Assembly (NCBI RefSeq): GCF_029962835.1
Contig: NC_080588.1
Location: forward strand, 16,944,001-17,008,000
DNA: 64,000 nucleotides
Source: Magnolia sinica
Lineage: Eukaryota > Streptophyta > Magnoliopsida > Magnoliales > Magnoliaceae
Direction: 5' to 3'
How positions within the stretch are numbered: the first letter of the stretch is position 1; each line of letters opens with the position of its first letter. This document shows positions 45,102 to 56,704 of the stretch, piece after piece. The position numbers and the translations under genes were made by a program. The notes under the pieces were generated by a model. The model worked only from the letters and a program-made list of their open reading frames with translations. It did not search any database and was not told where the DNA came from.

Positions 45102-45145
45102 AAGTCAATTAGCTCTTATTTATAGAGATGCCAAACGTACCCTAT

Positions 45146-45622
45146 AAGAAGCCTATTTCTTGGTTCCATACTAGTGCTTTATCAATGAATGTTATGAACT
45201 ATTTTAGAAAAGTTTTATATTTTATATATGTTGAATATTTTCTAAAATGTGATTTAATTGAAATTTTTGCACAATCATGAAAACTTGATATTAGAATAAG
45301 TGCATTCAATAGACAAATGTTAAGTTTTGATCACTAGCTCATGCGGGATTTAAACATGCTCAATCAATGTGATTCAATAAGATCTAGGTAGGCAAATGGC
45401 AAAATAAGATGTCTCATTTATAATCTGTATTTGGATTTGGCACACTATGATCTTCCTAGTGAGGATGAGAGGTCGTAGAGATCTGATGCCTCAGATCATT
45501 GAAATATGAAGTTGTCGACTTGGATTTGCATGTAAAGGAGCAGGTATGTTGCATCTTTGGACCTAAGAATGTTTGAAATTTTAGTGTTAATTTATGTAAA
45601 AATATAAATATAATGATAATAT
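45146..45622. other. no gene recognised
   Basis: AT-rich DNA between two DNA transposons. Confidence 0.5.
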
Positions 45623-45631
45623 TTTAAATAT

Positions 45632-46688
45632 GGGTTTTGCTAACATCCCCACCCACCTTCATGGGCACATTACTAATGTTGCCAAACCTTTTAAATGGCA
45701 CATGGGGTGACCTATTGTCAACCCGAACCATTCATTCATTCGTACAACTAGGATTAAGCTATGATGCGAGAATCATGCAAATTAGGCGATCCTCTTCTGA
45801 TCAATAGCATGAAAGTGGAAAGTCAAGATTGACCGGAGAAACAAAACAATTGAGACAACGTATTTTTTATGATTCGAAGTTCGGATAGAATGTTTTGATG
45901 TTTTTGTTAGCTGTTGGGTATTAGGCGCTTATATAGCTGTGGTTGGCATCATGGGTTTGACAATTGGGAGGTAATGACATCAGATAACTTTATCTGATTA
46001 GCCAGGCGGGTGTAAGAAAGTCAGTATTTAATGGGAGGGGAGTTCACGATCCACTGATTACATCGGGGAATTATTGTTTCCATTGGAGAATTGTTAAGTG
46101 TTCAAATGCCTACATGCCGTGCACCCAAAGAAAGTTATGATGAGTGACTTTCATTAATGTCTAAGGGCTGTTACATGGTTTGGCATAGGCCTTTAATTGT
46201 ATCATTGGGAAAAATCCTTGATTAAGAGGTAAAACTAGAGAAGGTGTTTTGTTGTATTACATAGACCGCTTATTGGTTCTCTGTCTTCGGAGTCTTTGGA
46301 GCCAGAAGACTTGTGATAGTTGTGGCATACACAAGTGGTCATCCCAACAGTGTTATAGGTGCTCCGAGAAAGCCGTGGGGGCTCACATGTTAAAAATGGG
46401 TAAAAAATGGTTCTCAAGCTCTCATCATGGGGCGACGAGAACCTCTACGCCGGACATTGACTGATTCTAACCATGTGATTTTTGGCTCGTAAACAATGGA
46501 CGGTTGTAACGAATTGGCTCCATTCCAATGGGTAGGATCATCTAATCGGCGTAATTATTGCATCATTTCTTGCTCACAGTTATATGAATAAATAAATGAT
46601 TTAGACTGATGATAGGTCACCTTGGGTGCCATTTAAAAGGTTTGGAGTCATTGCTAATGTGTCCATGAAGATGAAGTTAGCAAAACAC
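45632..46688. mobile_element. 1.06-kb Mutator-like element with long TIRs and 9-bp target duplication
   Basis: Terminal inverted repeats of about 110 bp share GTTTTGCTAAC, CTTCATGG-CACATTA, CCAAACCTTTTAAATGGCAC, GGTGACCTAT. Target duplication is TTTAAATAT (45623-45631) versus TTCAAATAT (46689-46697), 8 of 9. A 9-bp duplication with long TIRs fits the Mutator superfamily. The interior (45750-46570) shows no recognised coding sequence and no transposase. Confidence 0.88.
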
Positions 46689-46697
46689 TTCAAATAT

Positions 46698-49149
46698 AAT
46701 ATTTGTTTGTTTCACCAATTAGTAATATAAAAGAAATGTGTAATGATTACAATTATTTTACATGTCTCTTGACAATATTTGTATTTGACCGTTGATTCCC
46801 GTGTTTAGTTTATTGACGCTAAAATTGTAATGATGATATTTCTATATAAAGTAATATCGAATCATTACCAGAATAAATTGATGCCACTATTTGGATTTTG
46901 GATTTCAGGGTAATGCCATGAAGATGTGCAATGATTACATATTCCCTTCCCTATCTCATTTGTTGGCTTAAAATTCAGTTGTTGATACATGTGTGCAATG
47001 CTGGGCATGCCAGAGCTTGATACGAGTCGCTTTGAACTGAATGCCTTTGACCTTAAGCATCGACATAGACTAAGAGATCGAGATCTTAACTATTCGATCG
47101 TTTATTTAGCCACTCGTAATATAAACTAGGCGATTTGCAAAAAGGAGGGTTCATCATTCTAATGAATTCGTTTTGCCTCTCAGTTGATAGAATTTTTTGG
47201 TTACCGTAACACATTATGAGAATAATTAGAAAATGAAAAAAAATCATATTTATCAAAGATAAATACTTGCAAAAAAGAGAAACGAGAAAATCCCTAGCAG
47301 TGTAGTGATTATGGCATAGATGACGAGGTCTTAAACTAGGGTCTTCCTTGTCCAATGAATCGGATGTAAATGAAGGGAATTATACTATAAGCTAAGCTAA
47401 GTTGGTCCAGCATAGATAGATTGAATTACACTCCTCTTACGCTAAAGTCTGTCTAGTGTAACCACTTACTTGGATTGGATTACACTAAGAGCTAAACTAG
47501 GATTAGCAGTGTTATGCTGTAGAGTTTTGTTGTGTTATGTTGGCAAGGGTACAAAGCTCTTCGATTTCCTCATATTTATAGAAATCTTAGCCAGTAGTTA
47601 GAAAGAGATTTTTGTAGCCATTCCTTACATTTGCTGATGTAGAAATAACCATCTGCACTCGTAAACAGTTGTGGCCTATTATGTAATGCCATGTGTGTTA
47701 GTCATTTGTCGTGGGTTGACTATTGGTTGTGTGCACATTTTGAGTCTATTACATAAGCGAGGTTTCTTTGTAGGACACCACAGGTAAATGATCTTTATCA
47801 TTTCTTTCACTCAAATGTACGTCATGCACTGAATCGGCCAACTTGGTGCTGCCTCTTCGTTGCTTCTTTGAGAAGTTTAAGCCATTTGGGTCTCTTTTGT
47901 ATGACGCCATGACATTGACGCTATGATGTATCGGCCGAATTTGTCACTACAATATTTCGTTCGTTATCTGTTATCGGTCATGAGGCTACTGAGGTGAGTA
48001 GTTGACTCGACAATGTGAGTAAAATATGTGACATGTCGCATGATCGTAGCCAACTGGATTTATCCTTTTTGGGCTATTTACGACTCTTTGTATTCAGATC
48101 AAATTTGATAGTTAGAGGAGCAAAAAAGATCTTCTATTTGTCTCTTATTGAAATCTTGTTACCATGTGGCATTATTTGAGTTGCTATATCTAACACAATC
48201 AAATTAGGTGTATGTAAACACTCATGAATTCATATGCATTAAATCATGAATTCATATGCATTAAATCGACGCATCTCATATTTGGTTTGGTGGTGGTAAA
48301 CTTATAACGATGGCATATTTCCTTTACATTGCTGGGTAATTGGCAAAACAAACTAGGCCCACAATATCAATGGAGGATATTTTAAAAAGAGGAATATGTT
48401 TTATAACTGTCGAACTGATTTTTTCCTTGAATTAATTGGTGAGACTTGTAGGAAATGTGAAAGAGGCCTCTCTTGTAAGATAAACAAGGGAAAGCCTTTC
48501 CTTAAGGAGGCCACCCACTAATGACTGCCCATACTATAAGGATGGGTCTTAGGTTTTTGTTTGCTGGACCACTGAGGAATTCCGTATCTCATTTCATCTT
48601 TCTATTTCTTGCTCCTTATTTGTGCTAGATATGAGTTCTTCCCACTATTTAGATCCTGAGGTGTGTCCAAGTTCCCCTTCTCATCCGTAGCTGAGGCTTG
48701 TGCATCTTTGGTGTGCTTCCTTCTATTTTCATCCGTTAAATCGGTAGATCTAACGGTGTAATCTGGCGTTATGTTGTATCTTATTGTGGTTCACGATATT
48801 CAAATAGAAGATTTTAGAGGCAAAATACATCAATGCTTAAAAAAGGTAATGAATGGACGGATGTGGTTTCTACATCTGGATGGATTTTGAGTCATCCCCT
48901 ATTTGAATTGATATATAGGATTGTGATCAGGGTCGTGTGCCTCATTTGTGCGTTTCTTGTTTTTCTATCCCATACTTGTATGGGTAAAGAGTATTTCTGA
49001 GCACGTCTCCCATCTATATCACTACCGTATGGATGGACGGCCTGGATCACCACGTGGCCATGCGAAATGGTAGAACATCTACACCTGAATTGCCTGTGTT
49101 CCCGCCAACAGAAAGTTCTCATACACACAAGCTATATGGGGCCCGAAAC
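46698..49149. other. no gene recognised
   Basis: About 2.4 kb without a family I recognise. A perfect 22-bp tandem duplication (TCATGAATTCATATGCATTA plus AA) lies at 48222-48265. CTCATATTTATAG near 47570 could be a TATA-like site of an LTR, but no repeat partner was found. Confidence 0.45.
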
Positions 49150-49690
49150 GGATTGTCAGTTCTCTGTGGGCCCACCATGATGTATGTGTTTCATCCATAC
49201 CGTCCACTCATTCTTAAAGATCATTTTATAGTATGAACCCAAAAATGAGGTTGATCCAAATCTTAATTGGACCGCACAGTGTTGATTGAATGCCTACCGT
49301 TAAAAACTTATTGGGGGCCACAAAAGTTTTGGATCAAGATGATATTTTTTTTTCCCTTCATCCAAGTCTGTATGACCTAATCAACAGGTTAGATGTCAAA
49401 TAACCATTACAGTGGGCCCTAGCAGGTTTTAAATTAGATGTCAAATAACCATTACAGTGGGCCCTAGCAGGTTTTAAATGGTGGAAATTCAATCAATACT
49501 GTTTTCCCATGGTGTGGTCCAACTGAGATTTGGATCTACCTCATTTTTTTGTATCAAGCCCTAAAATTATCTTTCAAAATGGATGGACGGCATGGATAAA
49601 GTATATACATCATTGTGGGGTCCACATGGCACCGACCACTAGCCACCTGGCTCGTGGCAGCATCACTAGCCAAACCGCGTCCTATGGGGA
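49150..49690. mobile_element. inverted-repeat element related to the one at 1151-1679
   Basis: The right end CACTAGCCAAACCGCG and GACCACTAGCCACCTGGCTC are the inverted left end of the 1151 element. The interior shares AATGAGGTTGATCCAAATCT-like, GGATGAAGGG-like and CATGATGTATGTG blocks. A 45-bp tandem duplication (TTAGATGTCAAATAACCATT...) lies at 49389-49478. Confidence 0.7.
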
Positions 49691-52600
49691 CTCCACAATG
49701 GCGGTGAGAATCCACTTCATGCATCAGTTTGGCAAGCTCATGGTAGGACAGGAGCCCAAAAAGGAAGCAGATCCAAAACTCAAGTGGATCACATCACAGG
49801 AAACGGTGGGGATTGAGCGGCCACCATTGAAACCTTTGTGGGGCGATAAAAGTTTTGGATATGGCTAATGTTTGTGCTTTCAGTTCACCCCAATGGGAAT
49901 AACCTTATGAACAGTTTGAATATCGTATAAACATCTAGCTAGATTGCAAATGTTTCAATGGTTGCTGTTTCCATTTTCACTGTTTCAAATCGTGTGGCCT
50001 ACCTGAGTTTTGAATCTACATAATTTTTAGGATGCTGTCCTATTGCTAGCTTGTGAAACTGATGGATGGAGTGGATTTCTAACGTACATCACAGTGGCCC
50101 CACATAGCCTCTGCCCACAGGAACTTACTCTTTGCTGGGGACATGCACTCGTAAATGCCTTGTAAAGCAAATCGGGTGCAAGGACTCAAGGCTTCTTTGT
50201 GGGACGGGAGTTGCGTGTGACCCTATTGCAAGGATTCCATGAAACCCAAAGCTCTGTGGGACCCACCACGATATTTGCGTGGCATCCACTCCGTCCATTA
50301 GTTTCGCAACGTGATCCAAAACTCAATGGAGCCACAGGAAACATTTGGATGGAAACACACCCACCATTGAAGTCTTCTTGGGGGCTTACTGTGATTTTAA
50401 CATGCCATCCCACCCATTCGTATGTTCATTATCACTAGGATGCAGGTAAAAGACAAATACCATCTGGCGCAGGGATGAATGTGATGAAGTTGAGCATCGT
50501 CTTCCATAGAGTTTCTCTGGACGCCTCTAAGAGACCACTAGAATCCACGGGAAAAAGAAGCAAGAAAATAGAAATAAACCTAGAATTCGCAACTTACTAT
50601 AAATAGTAAACTCACTATTTATAGACGGTCTTGATATCTACTAGTGTGCAAGGTTTTCGGCCAAAAATAGCACGTGTCCTATTTGGCTTCACTAAGTTGT
50701 TCTCCTAATTATTCTAAGCTCATTTTATGTTGGGCGCAGCTCCTAGAACCTAATGGATGAAGAGTTATAATCAAACTAAAACCTACTATTTATAGTACAA
50801 ACGGAATTAAAATAGGGAAACAATTGTCGATCAAGGGGTATTTCACAATCTGGCTTGCGCAACCCCGCTACATAGCTCGTTCTACCCCAAAATTATATAT
50901 TTTACGCCTGATAACTCATTCCGGATTGTCAGATACGCCCGATTTAAGGTCTAATGGTCCGGATCACTTCTGTCGTCGATCAGGCCTTTTCTGATCCATC
51001 TTGGCCATGAAACTGTTCGGGACCTGCTTCACATCACCATCCTTATCCAAAACTTTTGTGGGGCCCAATAAAATTTCAATGGTGGGCATTCAATCCATAA
51101 TATTTCTTGTAGCATGGCTCACTTGCATTTTTGATCTACCTTATTTTTGGGTTGACATCCTAACATAATTTGATAAGACCAGAACCGAACCAAACTGAAT
51201 CGATAGATCCCAGATTAATCTGACCCACCTAAAATCTAAAACAAAATATATAAGACAAACATAAATGATTTTATTTTTTATCTTCATTTTTAATGCATGT
51301 CTGTCTTTAGTGTTGTATTCCATTCTTAAACCTGTGTTAGGTCATGGTGTGACGGGTCAAGCCGTCTATAATAAAACGGGTCTTGATGAATTTTTAAATA
51401 GGTTGGACCAGGTCAGAGGGTCACGGGTCAGGTTCAGGCAAGAATTCTTGGCCCACCGAGTAAAGAGCCCAGATCTCTTTATCACATGTTCCCTCCTCTC
51501 ACATGAGGGTCTTTTTTATAAGTATGGCATATGTCTGCTGATCCTAACCTCCGATCAGATGGACCTAGATATGGATGTGGGATTTGCCAAGTATCTCTCG
51601 AACCGTTCGATCAGATCAACATCAAACGGTATGATTATAGGTGCCCACTTCAGCTGGACATGGATATTGATATAAGTGCAGTAATCATTGGTGGGTATGG
51701 GTATAGCCACTCATGTACCCTGCCCGTTGACACCCCTAGTGGTTAAGAAGATGACAGGTCATCATTGCCAAAGGATGGATGGCTGTGATCATCCGATGTT
51801 GGTTGATCATAGGGAATCTGCTGTCCAAGTTGGGGCCCATCAGGTCAATAGTCTCATACGTCATGTACTTGGATAAACTCAGTACGGAATATGCTGTATA
51901 TATATACTCTGGTGGAGCATCAAATGACTTCACTTGTTTTAATAATCACGTGGAGGTAGGAATAAGTGTGGTACGGCTAACTACATTGCTAAAGTCAGCA
52001 AGCTGATTTTCTTATTTGCCAGGTAATCTTGATATTTACAACTACCAACCCTCATTTTTTTTTAAAAAAAAATTAAAAATAAGTCCCCATCCAGGACAAG
52101 GCTCGGTAGTATGTCTTGTTATCTGAAAATGACATTGTCTTCCATGAGGTCTTGTTTGGATTCGGAATAAGTTGTATTGCGACTGGAAATCCGTGGGATG
52201 CTATCTGGTCTAGCAAGTCATGGACGTGTTAGTAGCATCTTTACATATGTGCATGTACATATTTGATATATGTACTTGAAAATTAATACTGGCATATGTA
52301 TAAATGGTATGCCTAAACTTGGACAATTATACATGTGCTATATTAGAACATATCATACATGTGCAAAAGCATAAGTGGGATTTTCATGTGCATTGAAGTC
52401 GTAGAGTGTCATTAAGAACTAGTTGGACCTCTCTACCAGAGACAATCTATGATTAAAGGGTTATACATCCATGATTTCTTGTTTAAGGGTAAATTGATTT
52501 TGTGCGTAGATTGATAAATCATGGATATGTATATAACTATTTTTACTGTTTGCTAGGACACATTTTTTCTCAAATCAAAACAACCTCTAAAAATAAACGG

Positions 52601-52980
52601 TAAAAAATTGCAATTAAGTAAGAGAAATGATCACATTCAATCGATTGGATGACAAGTTTATCGTCTGCCCAATGGATATTTTCCAACCTAGCATGTGCAT
52701 GCTACATTTACCCCCTCCAACAGATTACTCCAACCATGAGGATCAACATGTTTGAAAATCAGTTACATTCATTTATCAGGGCTAGATAGTAGAGAATAAT
52801 ATATATAGCCGCTCATAAATAACCAAAAAAAAAAAAAAAGAAAAAAAAAAGAGAAAAAAACAAGTCCAGTCCACTTAATGAATCAATGAAGCATTTTTAC
52901 ATGGCATGATCCTTTTGGTGGGGCCAACCTATCATATGGGTTGGATGTCATATGCAAATGACACGTTGAAAGTTATCTGT
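49691..52980. other. MITE-derived and unassigned DNA, no gene
   Basis: 49700-50430 and 50990-51130 have the same GGCCCACC / 'GATCCAAAACTCA' style as neighbouring MITEs. 51340-51740 may be a hAT-like element, because ACACCCCTAG at the right resembles hAT ends, but I could not confirm a target duplication. Poly(A)-rich DNA occurs at 52826-52860. No coding domain. Confidence 0.45.
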
Positions 52981-52983
52981 CGG

Positions 52984-53338
52984 GTGGTAGCTGAAATGAG
53001 AATGTTAAAATGAGTGATTGCAAGACATGGAATAATTAAGTTGGAAGTAATGCATCCTAGAAAACTTACGAATGTCACTAACATGTAATAAGATGTGGAA
53101 AAGTAGCTTATATGGTCTAGCCATGTATAGTGTAGACCAAGAACTGCTTTGGTTAGGAGTGAATAAGTTCAAGTTAAAGCTTTAAAAGGACAAGTGAAAA
53201 AACCTAAAACAATTGGATGAAGGACTTTACAACCTATAATCTAATTGTAGATATAGCCGTTGATGGAATGGAATGATAAAATAAGATTTCGTAACCAACC
53301 TCAATTAGTTGAGATAAGGCTTAGTGATTGCAATGATG
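52984..53338 (+). mobile_element. RTE LINE 3' fragment
   Basis: Matches the C-terminal part and tail of the RTE copies at 18-22 kb (AGCTGAAATGAGAATGTTAA, TGGTCTAGCCATG, GATAAGGCTTAG). It has decayed, with many stops. Confidence 0.85.
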
Positions 53339-53594
53339 AATTAAAACTGTCCAACTGACTTTTTACATTGACAATTCCTTAATTCTAAAATGATTATGAT
53401 CCGAACTCAGTAATTAATGACAAAAGTGAGACAAAACTTAATATAATTGACTAATCTATGAGGGTCTATTTGGCATTGCATACTAGAGAATTGCTTATCT
53501 AAAAAAGTACAAGTTTGGTAAACATGCATAAAAAAACATTTTCCCTATGAACGTTCCAACAACGACCATTGAATTCCTAGTGTTTCCCTGTGAC

Positions 53595-54129
53595 TAGAGG
53601 TAGGCACGAGACGACTCGATTCGGCTAACTTGACTCGTCTGACTCGTTTCGATCCGACTCGACCTGAACTGAATGGGTTAGTCGGTCTGAACCAAGTAAG
53701 CTTTGCCCAATCCGAACTTAAACTGAGTCGAGTTCGAGTTACCCAGTAACTCGACTCGAAACTTGATCCAATTAGACTCGACTTGATCCGACTCTCTAAC
53801 CCTACCCCAACCCGATCCCAACCCCCCCCAATCCTCCTCTTCCAAGCCTGGCAACCACCCACCACCATCACCCTCCTCCTCCTCTCTGTCCTCTCCACTC
53901 CCTCCCTCCCTCATCTCTCAATCCGACTCGGTGCCAATTCGACTTGACTCGGTGCTCCTGACAGGATTGGACTCGGTCCGGATCAGTCCAGGCCAGACCG
54001 AACTCGGATTGAGTTAGGCATGCTGGACTCGGTATCGAGTCGGATTGAGTTTGGGTTAGGCCTATTTCAAAACTGGATTGAGTCAAGTTAGCCCTAACTT
54101 GGTCTAACTTGACTCGATGCCCAGCTCTA
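53595..54129. mobile_element. 535-bp hAT-type MITE with perfect 8-bp target duplication
   Basis: CCTGTGAC at 53587-53594 and 54130-54137. Ends TAGAGGTAGGCA and, inverted, TAGAGCTGGGCA (10 of 12). The interior is dominated by GACTCG/CGAGTC words, which explains the overlapping open frames on the minus strand. No transposase. Confidence 0.9.
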
Positions 54130-54640
54130 CCTGTGACCGTGGACCACTTAAGTCTTGATTTAATACATTTTCGAGTCATACCCTAAAATGATGTGACAAA
54201 TGAATAGAGTGGATGTTGCACAGTCATTACAGTGGGCAGTAGTTATATAATAAAGTCCATTTGTCTAGCTTCTCTAAATATGAGATATAAGATTTTCTTA
54301 GCCCAAAACAATTTATGTACAAGCTACATGTTTGCCATCATGACACGTGTCTCAGATCTAATTCATCCATTAGAAAGGCACTATTATATTCATGCCCTAG
54401 CCTAAGAATTAGTTAGATCTATTAGTCAGGCAAGTCACAATTTGTAAATTAAATATAGAACTCTTAACACTTGCTGAAGTTTTCTAACCCATCCACCTGT
54501 TTCCAATATTGGACTCACCTTTTAAACTATATTAATTTTAGAAAAATAATGGTCAGACCAACCAGTGGAATGATTTGATTTTGAACCTACGTGCCATGAT
54601 GGCACACGCGTATTATATCTGGCTCTACACTAGTGTGCTT

Positions 54641-54783
54641 TTGGTGGTTAGAAATAAAAATAATTTTTTAAAATTAATTAATTAATTAACTAACCAATCA
54701 CATTTAAAGCCTAAAAAACTGATTTTCAAAATTAAATTAAAAAAAAAGCTTTTTAGCAAAGCCAAACATATTCTAACCACCAA
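54641..54783. mobile_element. 143-bp MITE
   Basis: Inverted ends TTGGTGGTTAGAA at 54641 and 54771-54783, AT-rich interior including (TTAA)n. Target duplication not clear. Confidence 0.6.
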
Positions 54784-56077
54784 CCCGATTTCCTTTTAAA
54801 AATATCTCAAAAGAGTAGTGTGTTGGAGACGTTGGAAAAGTTATTAAAAAAAAAAGAAAATGTAGAAATGGGTGAGACGTGGCCATCTAGTGGGCCCTGC
54901 TACAGATGAAACAAATAAGTGGCATTTTCCGGATAGTCTGCTCTATTAAACATCCCTTGACTTTTTCTTTCCCCATAATTACCAAGCTTCATGAAGCATT
55001 ATTTCCACCCATACGCCAATCAGATTATTGTTTATGTTCATTGAATCTCACCCTTTCATTCCCTAAAAGAAGATTAATTTCATAACCGTCCAAGGCCCCC
55101 CTAATATGGCCCCTACATGAGCCTAGCACGATTGCTACCAAAGACTTGAATTGTATTGACTTTTATTATTATTATTTTTTACACTAACTAAGGCAATATG
55201 GGATCGACCTGTGGGGCCCACCATGATTTTTTTATGACATCCATTCGGATCATTATGTGTGTCTTTTAATTTCTCACGTTGGCACCTAAAATTCAAGCTG
55301 ATCCAAGACTCAGGTAGGCCACACCACAGGAACAGTTAAGAGAGGGATGCCCACCGTTAAAAAAAACTTCCGAATTGCACGTGACGTGAGGCTCTCAACT
55401 GTCTTTTGTATATTTCCATCTTTTATTCATTCAGAAGATCCATCCAATTAGGATGAATGGAGACCCAAACAATCACGGCTTTTAAAACTCAGATGGGCCA
55501 CAACACGTGTGGACCACCTGAGTTATGGACGTACCTGAGCTTTGGAAGCTAAGGATAATAGGAGGGGTATCACATGATGGACTGATTGGATGTCATCAAA
55601 ACACCACAGTGGGTCCCACACATCTATTGCTACGTTAAGCTATCTGACCTCTTTAGAAAATCATGGAAAAGTATTCATAAAAGCCAGTTGTTATTCTCTG
55701 ATTGGTCTACCTAATTTTAGTTCTACCAGCTGTTCCATATCATTTTTCTGCAATAGAATTGGACGGTCAAGAATGACGGCTGGAATCGGGTGGACCACCC
55801 TTAGGATCAAACTCCATAAATTAAATAAGCAGCTTTTGTTTTGTGCGAAATGGTCGGATGGAATACACCGATACTAACTGTGCAAGTGGTCCATTACTTG
55901 CTGATCTGGACCGTTCATCCACTGGACACACAGTTTCATGTGCCATAGTGGAAATTCCAAATCATTGCGTGAAATCCTAACCATCTGATCAGTGGATGTG
56001 TTCACAATCAGTGCCAAATTCAAAGATTCGTTCGGTGAATTGTCAAATTCTCCTTTAAAGTTTTAAAAAAGAGCTTT
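54784..56077. other. no gene recognised
   Basis: Contains GGGGCCCACC-type transposon-derived stretches (55210-55560). A 95-codon open frame at 55590-55877 has no recognisable domain. Confidence 0.45.
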
Positions 56078-56495
56078 GATAAGGACGGAAGCGGATTGCG
56101 TACTGAACAAGTCGCTAAGCGTACTGAGTAAACTCTATGGGGCCGACCTTGATTTATGTATTTGATCAACTCTGTCCATCCATTTTACTAGATAATTTAT
56201 GACTTGAACTAAAAAAATGAAAAGCATTCAAAGATAGGTGGACCACAGGAGGCTCTGATTGATTTTGGCAACTCCTAGTTAGAGAAAAAGATTCAATGAT
56301 GCATCACACACAGGCTTTGGACCTGAACAGATATGGAAGAATATGCCAACTGTTGTCATGAGTACGGCCCCAGATATGCTGTCCTAAACAGAACCAATCC
56401 ATCCAACTAAATTCCAATCACAGGGAGAAGGTGTTATGAAGGCCCTGGCCCAACTCTAGACACTCTAATATCTTTTTCAAACCTGCCCCCATTTT

Positions 56496-56634
56496 TGGAT
56501 CCCTACTCTTGCTCGGGTGGTAGACTCTTAGGAGTTTCAACACCCTATCAAGGGTTCGAGTATCCATAGGTGGTGAAATTCCACTAGCGTGAGTGTGTCG
56601 GGGTATGTGTGCGCGTGTTTAAAAAAAAAAAAAA
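56496..56634 (+). mobile_element. tRNA-derived SINE
   Basis: An A-box-like GCTCGGGTGGTAGA is followed by the B-box GGTTCGAGTATCC (about 56551), a short unrelated 3' region (TAGCGTGAGTGTG) and a poly(A) tail at 56621-56634. Target duplication is CCTGCCCCCATTTT (56482-56495) and CCTGCTCCTATTTT (56635-56648), 12 of 14. Confidence 0.88.
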
Positions 56635-56704
56635 CCTGCTCCTATTTTGAGTCAAGAGATGGATAAACACATACATTTCATTTCATACATTTCATTTCAT
56701 GGAT

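Larger units (their letters stand above)
43552..45142. mobile_element. 1.59-kb Tourist/Harbinger-like element with 3-bp target duplication
   Basis: The termini are GGGCCCGTTTGGCATCTCT and, inverted, GGGTACGTTTGGCATCTCT, flanked by TAT at 43549-43551 and 45143-45145. GGGCC-GTTTGG ends with a 3-bp duplication fit PIF/Harbinger (Tourist) MITEs, although TAT is not the canonical TWA. Subterminal AATAAGAGCTTATT-type words recur. No transposase is seen. Inside is a 236-bp tandem duplication. Confidence 0.8.

Noticed and set aside
53545-54179. Minus-strand frames of 117, 78 and 103 codons
   Set aside because: They lie in the hAT-type MITE and reflect its GACTCG-rich composition.
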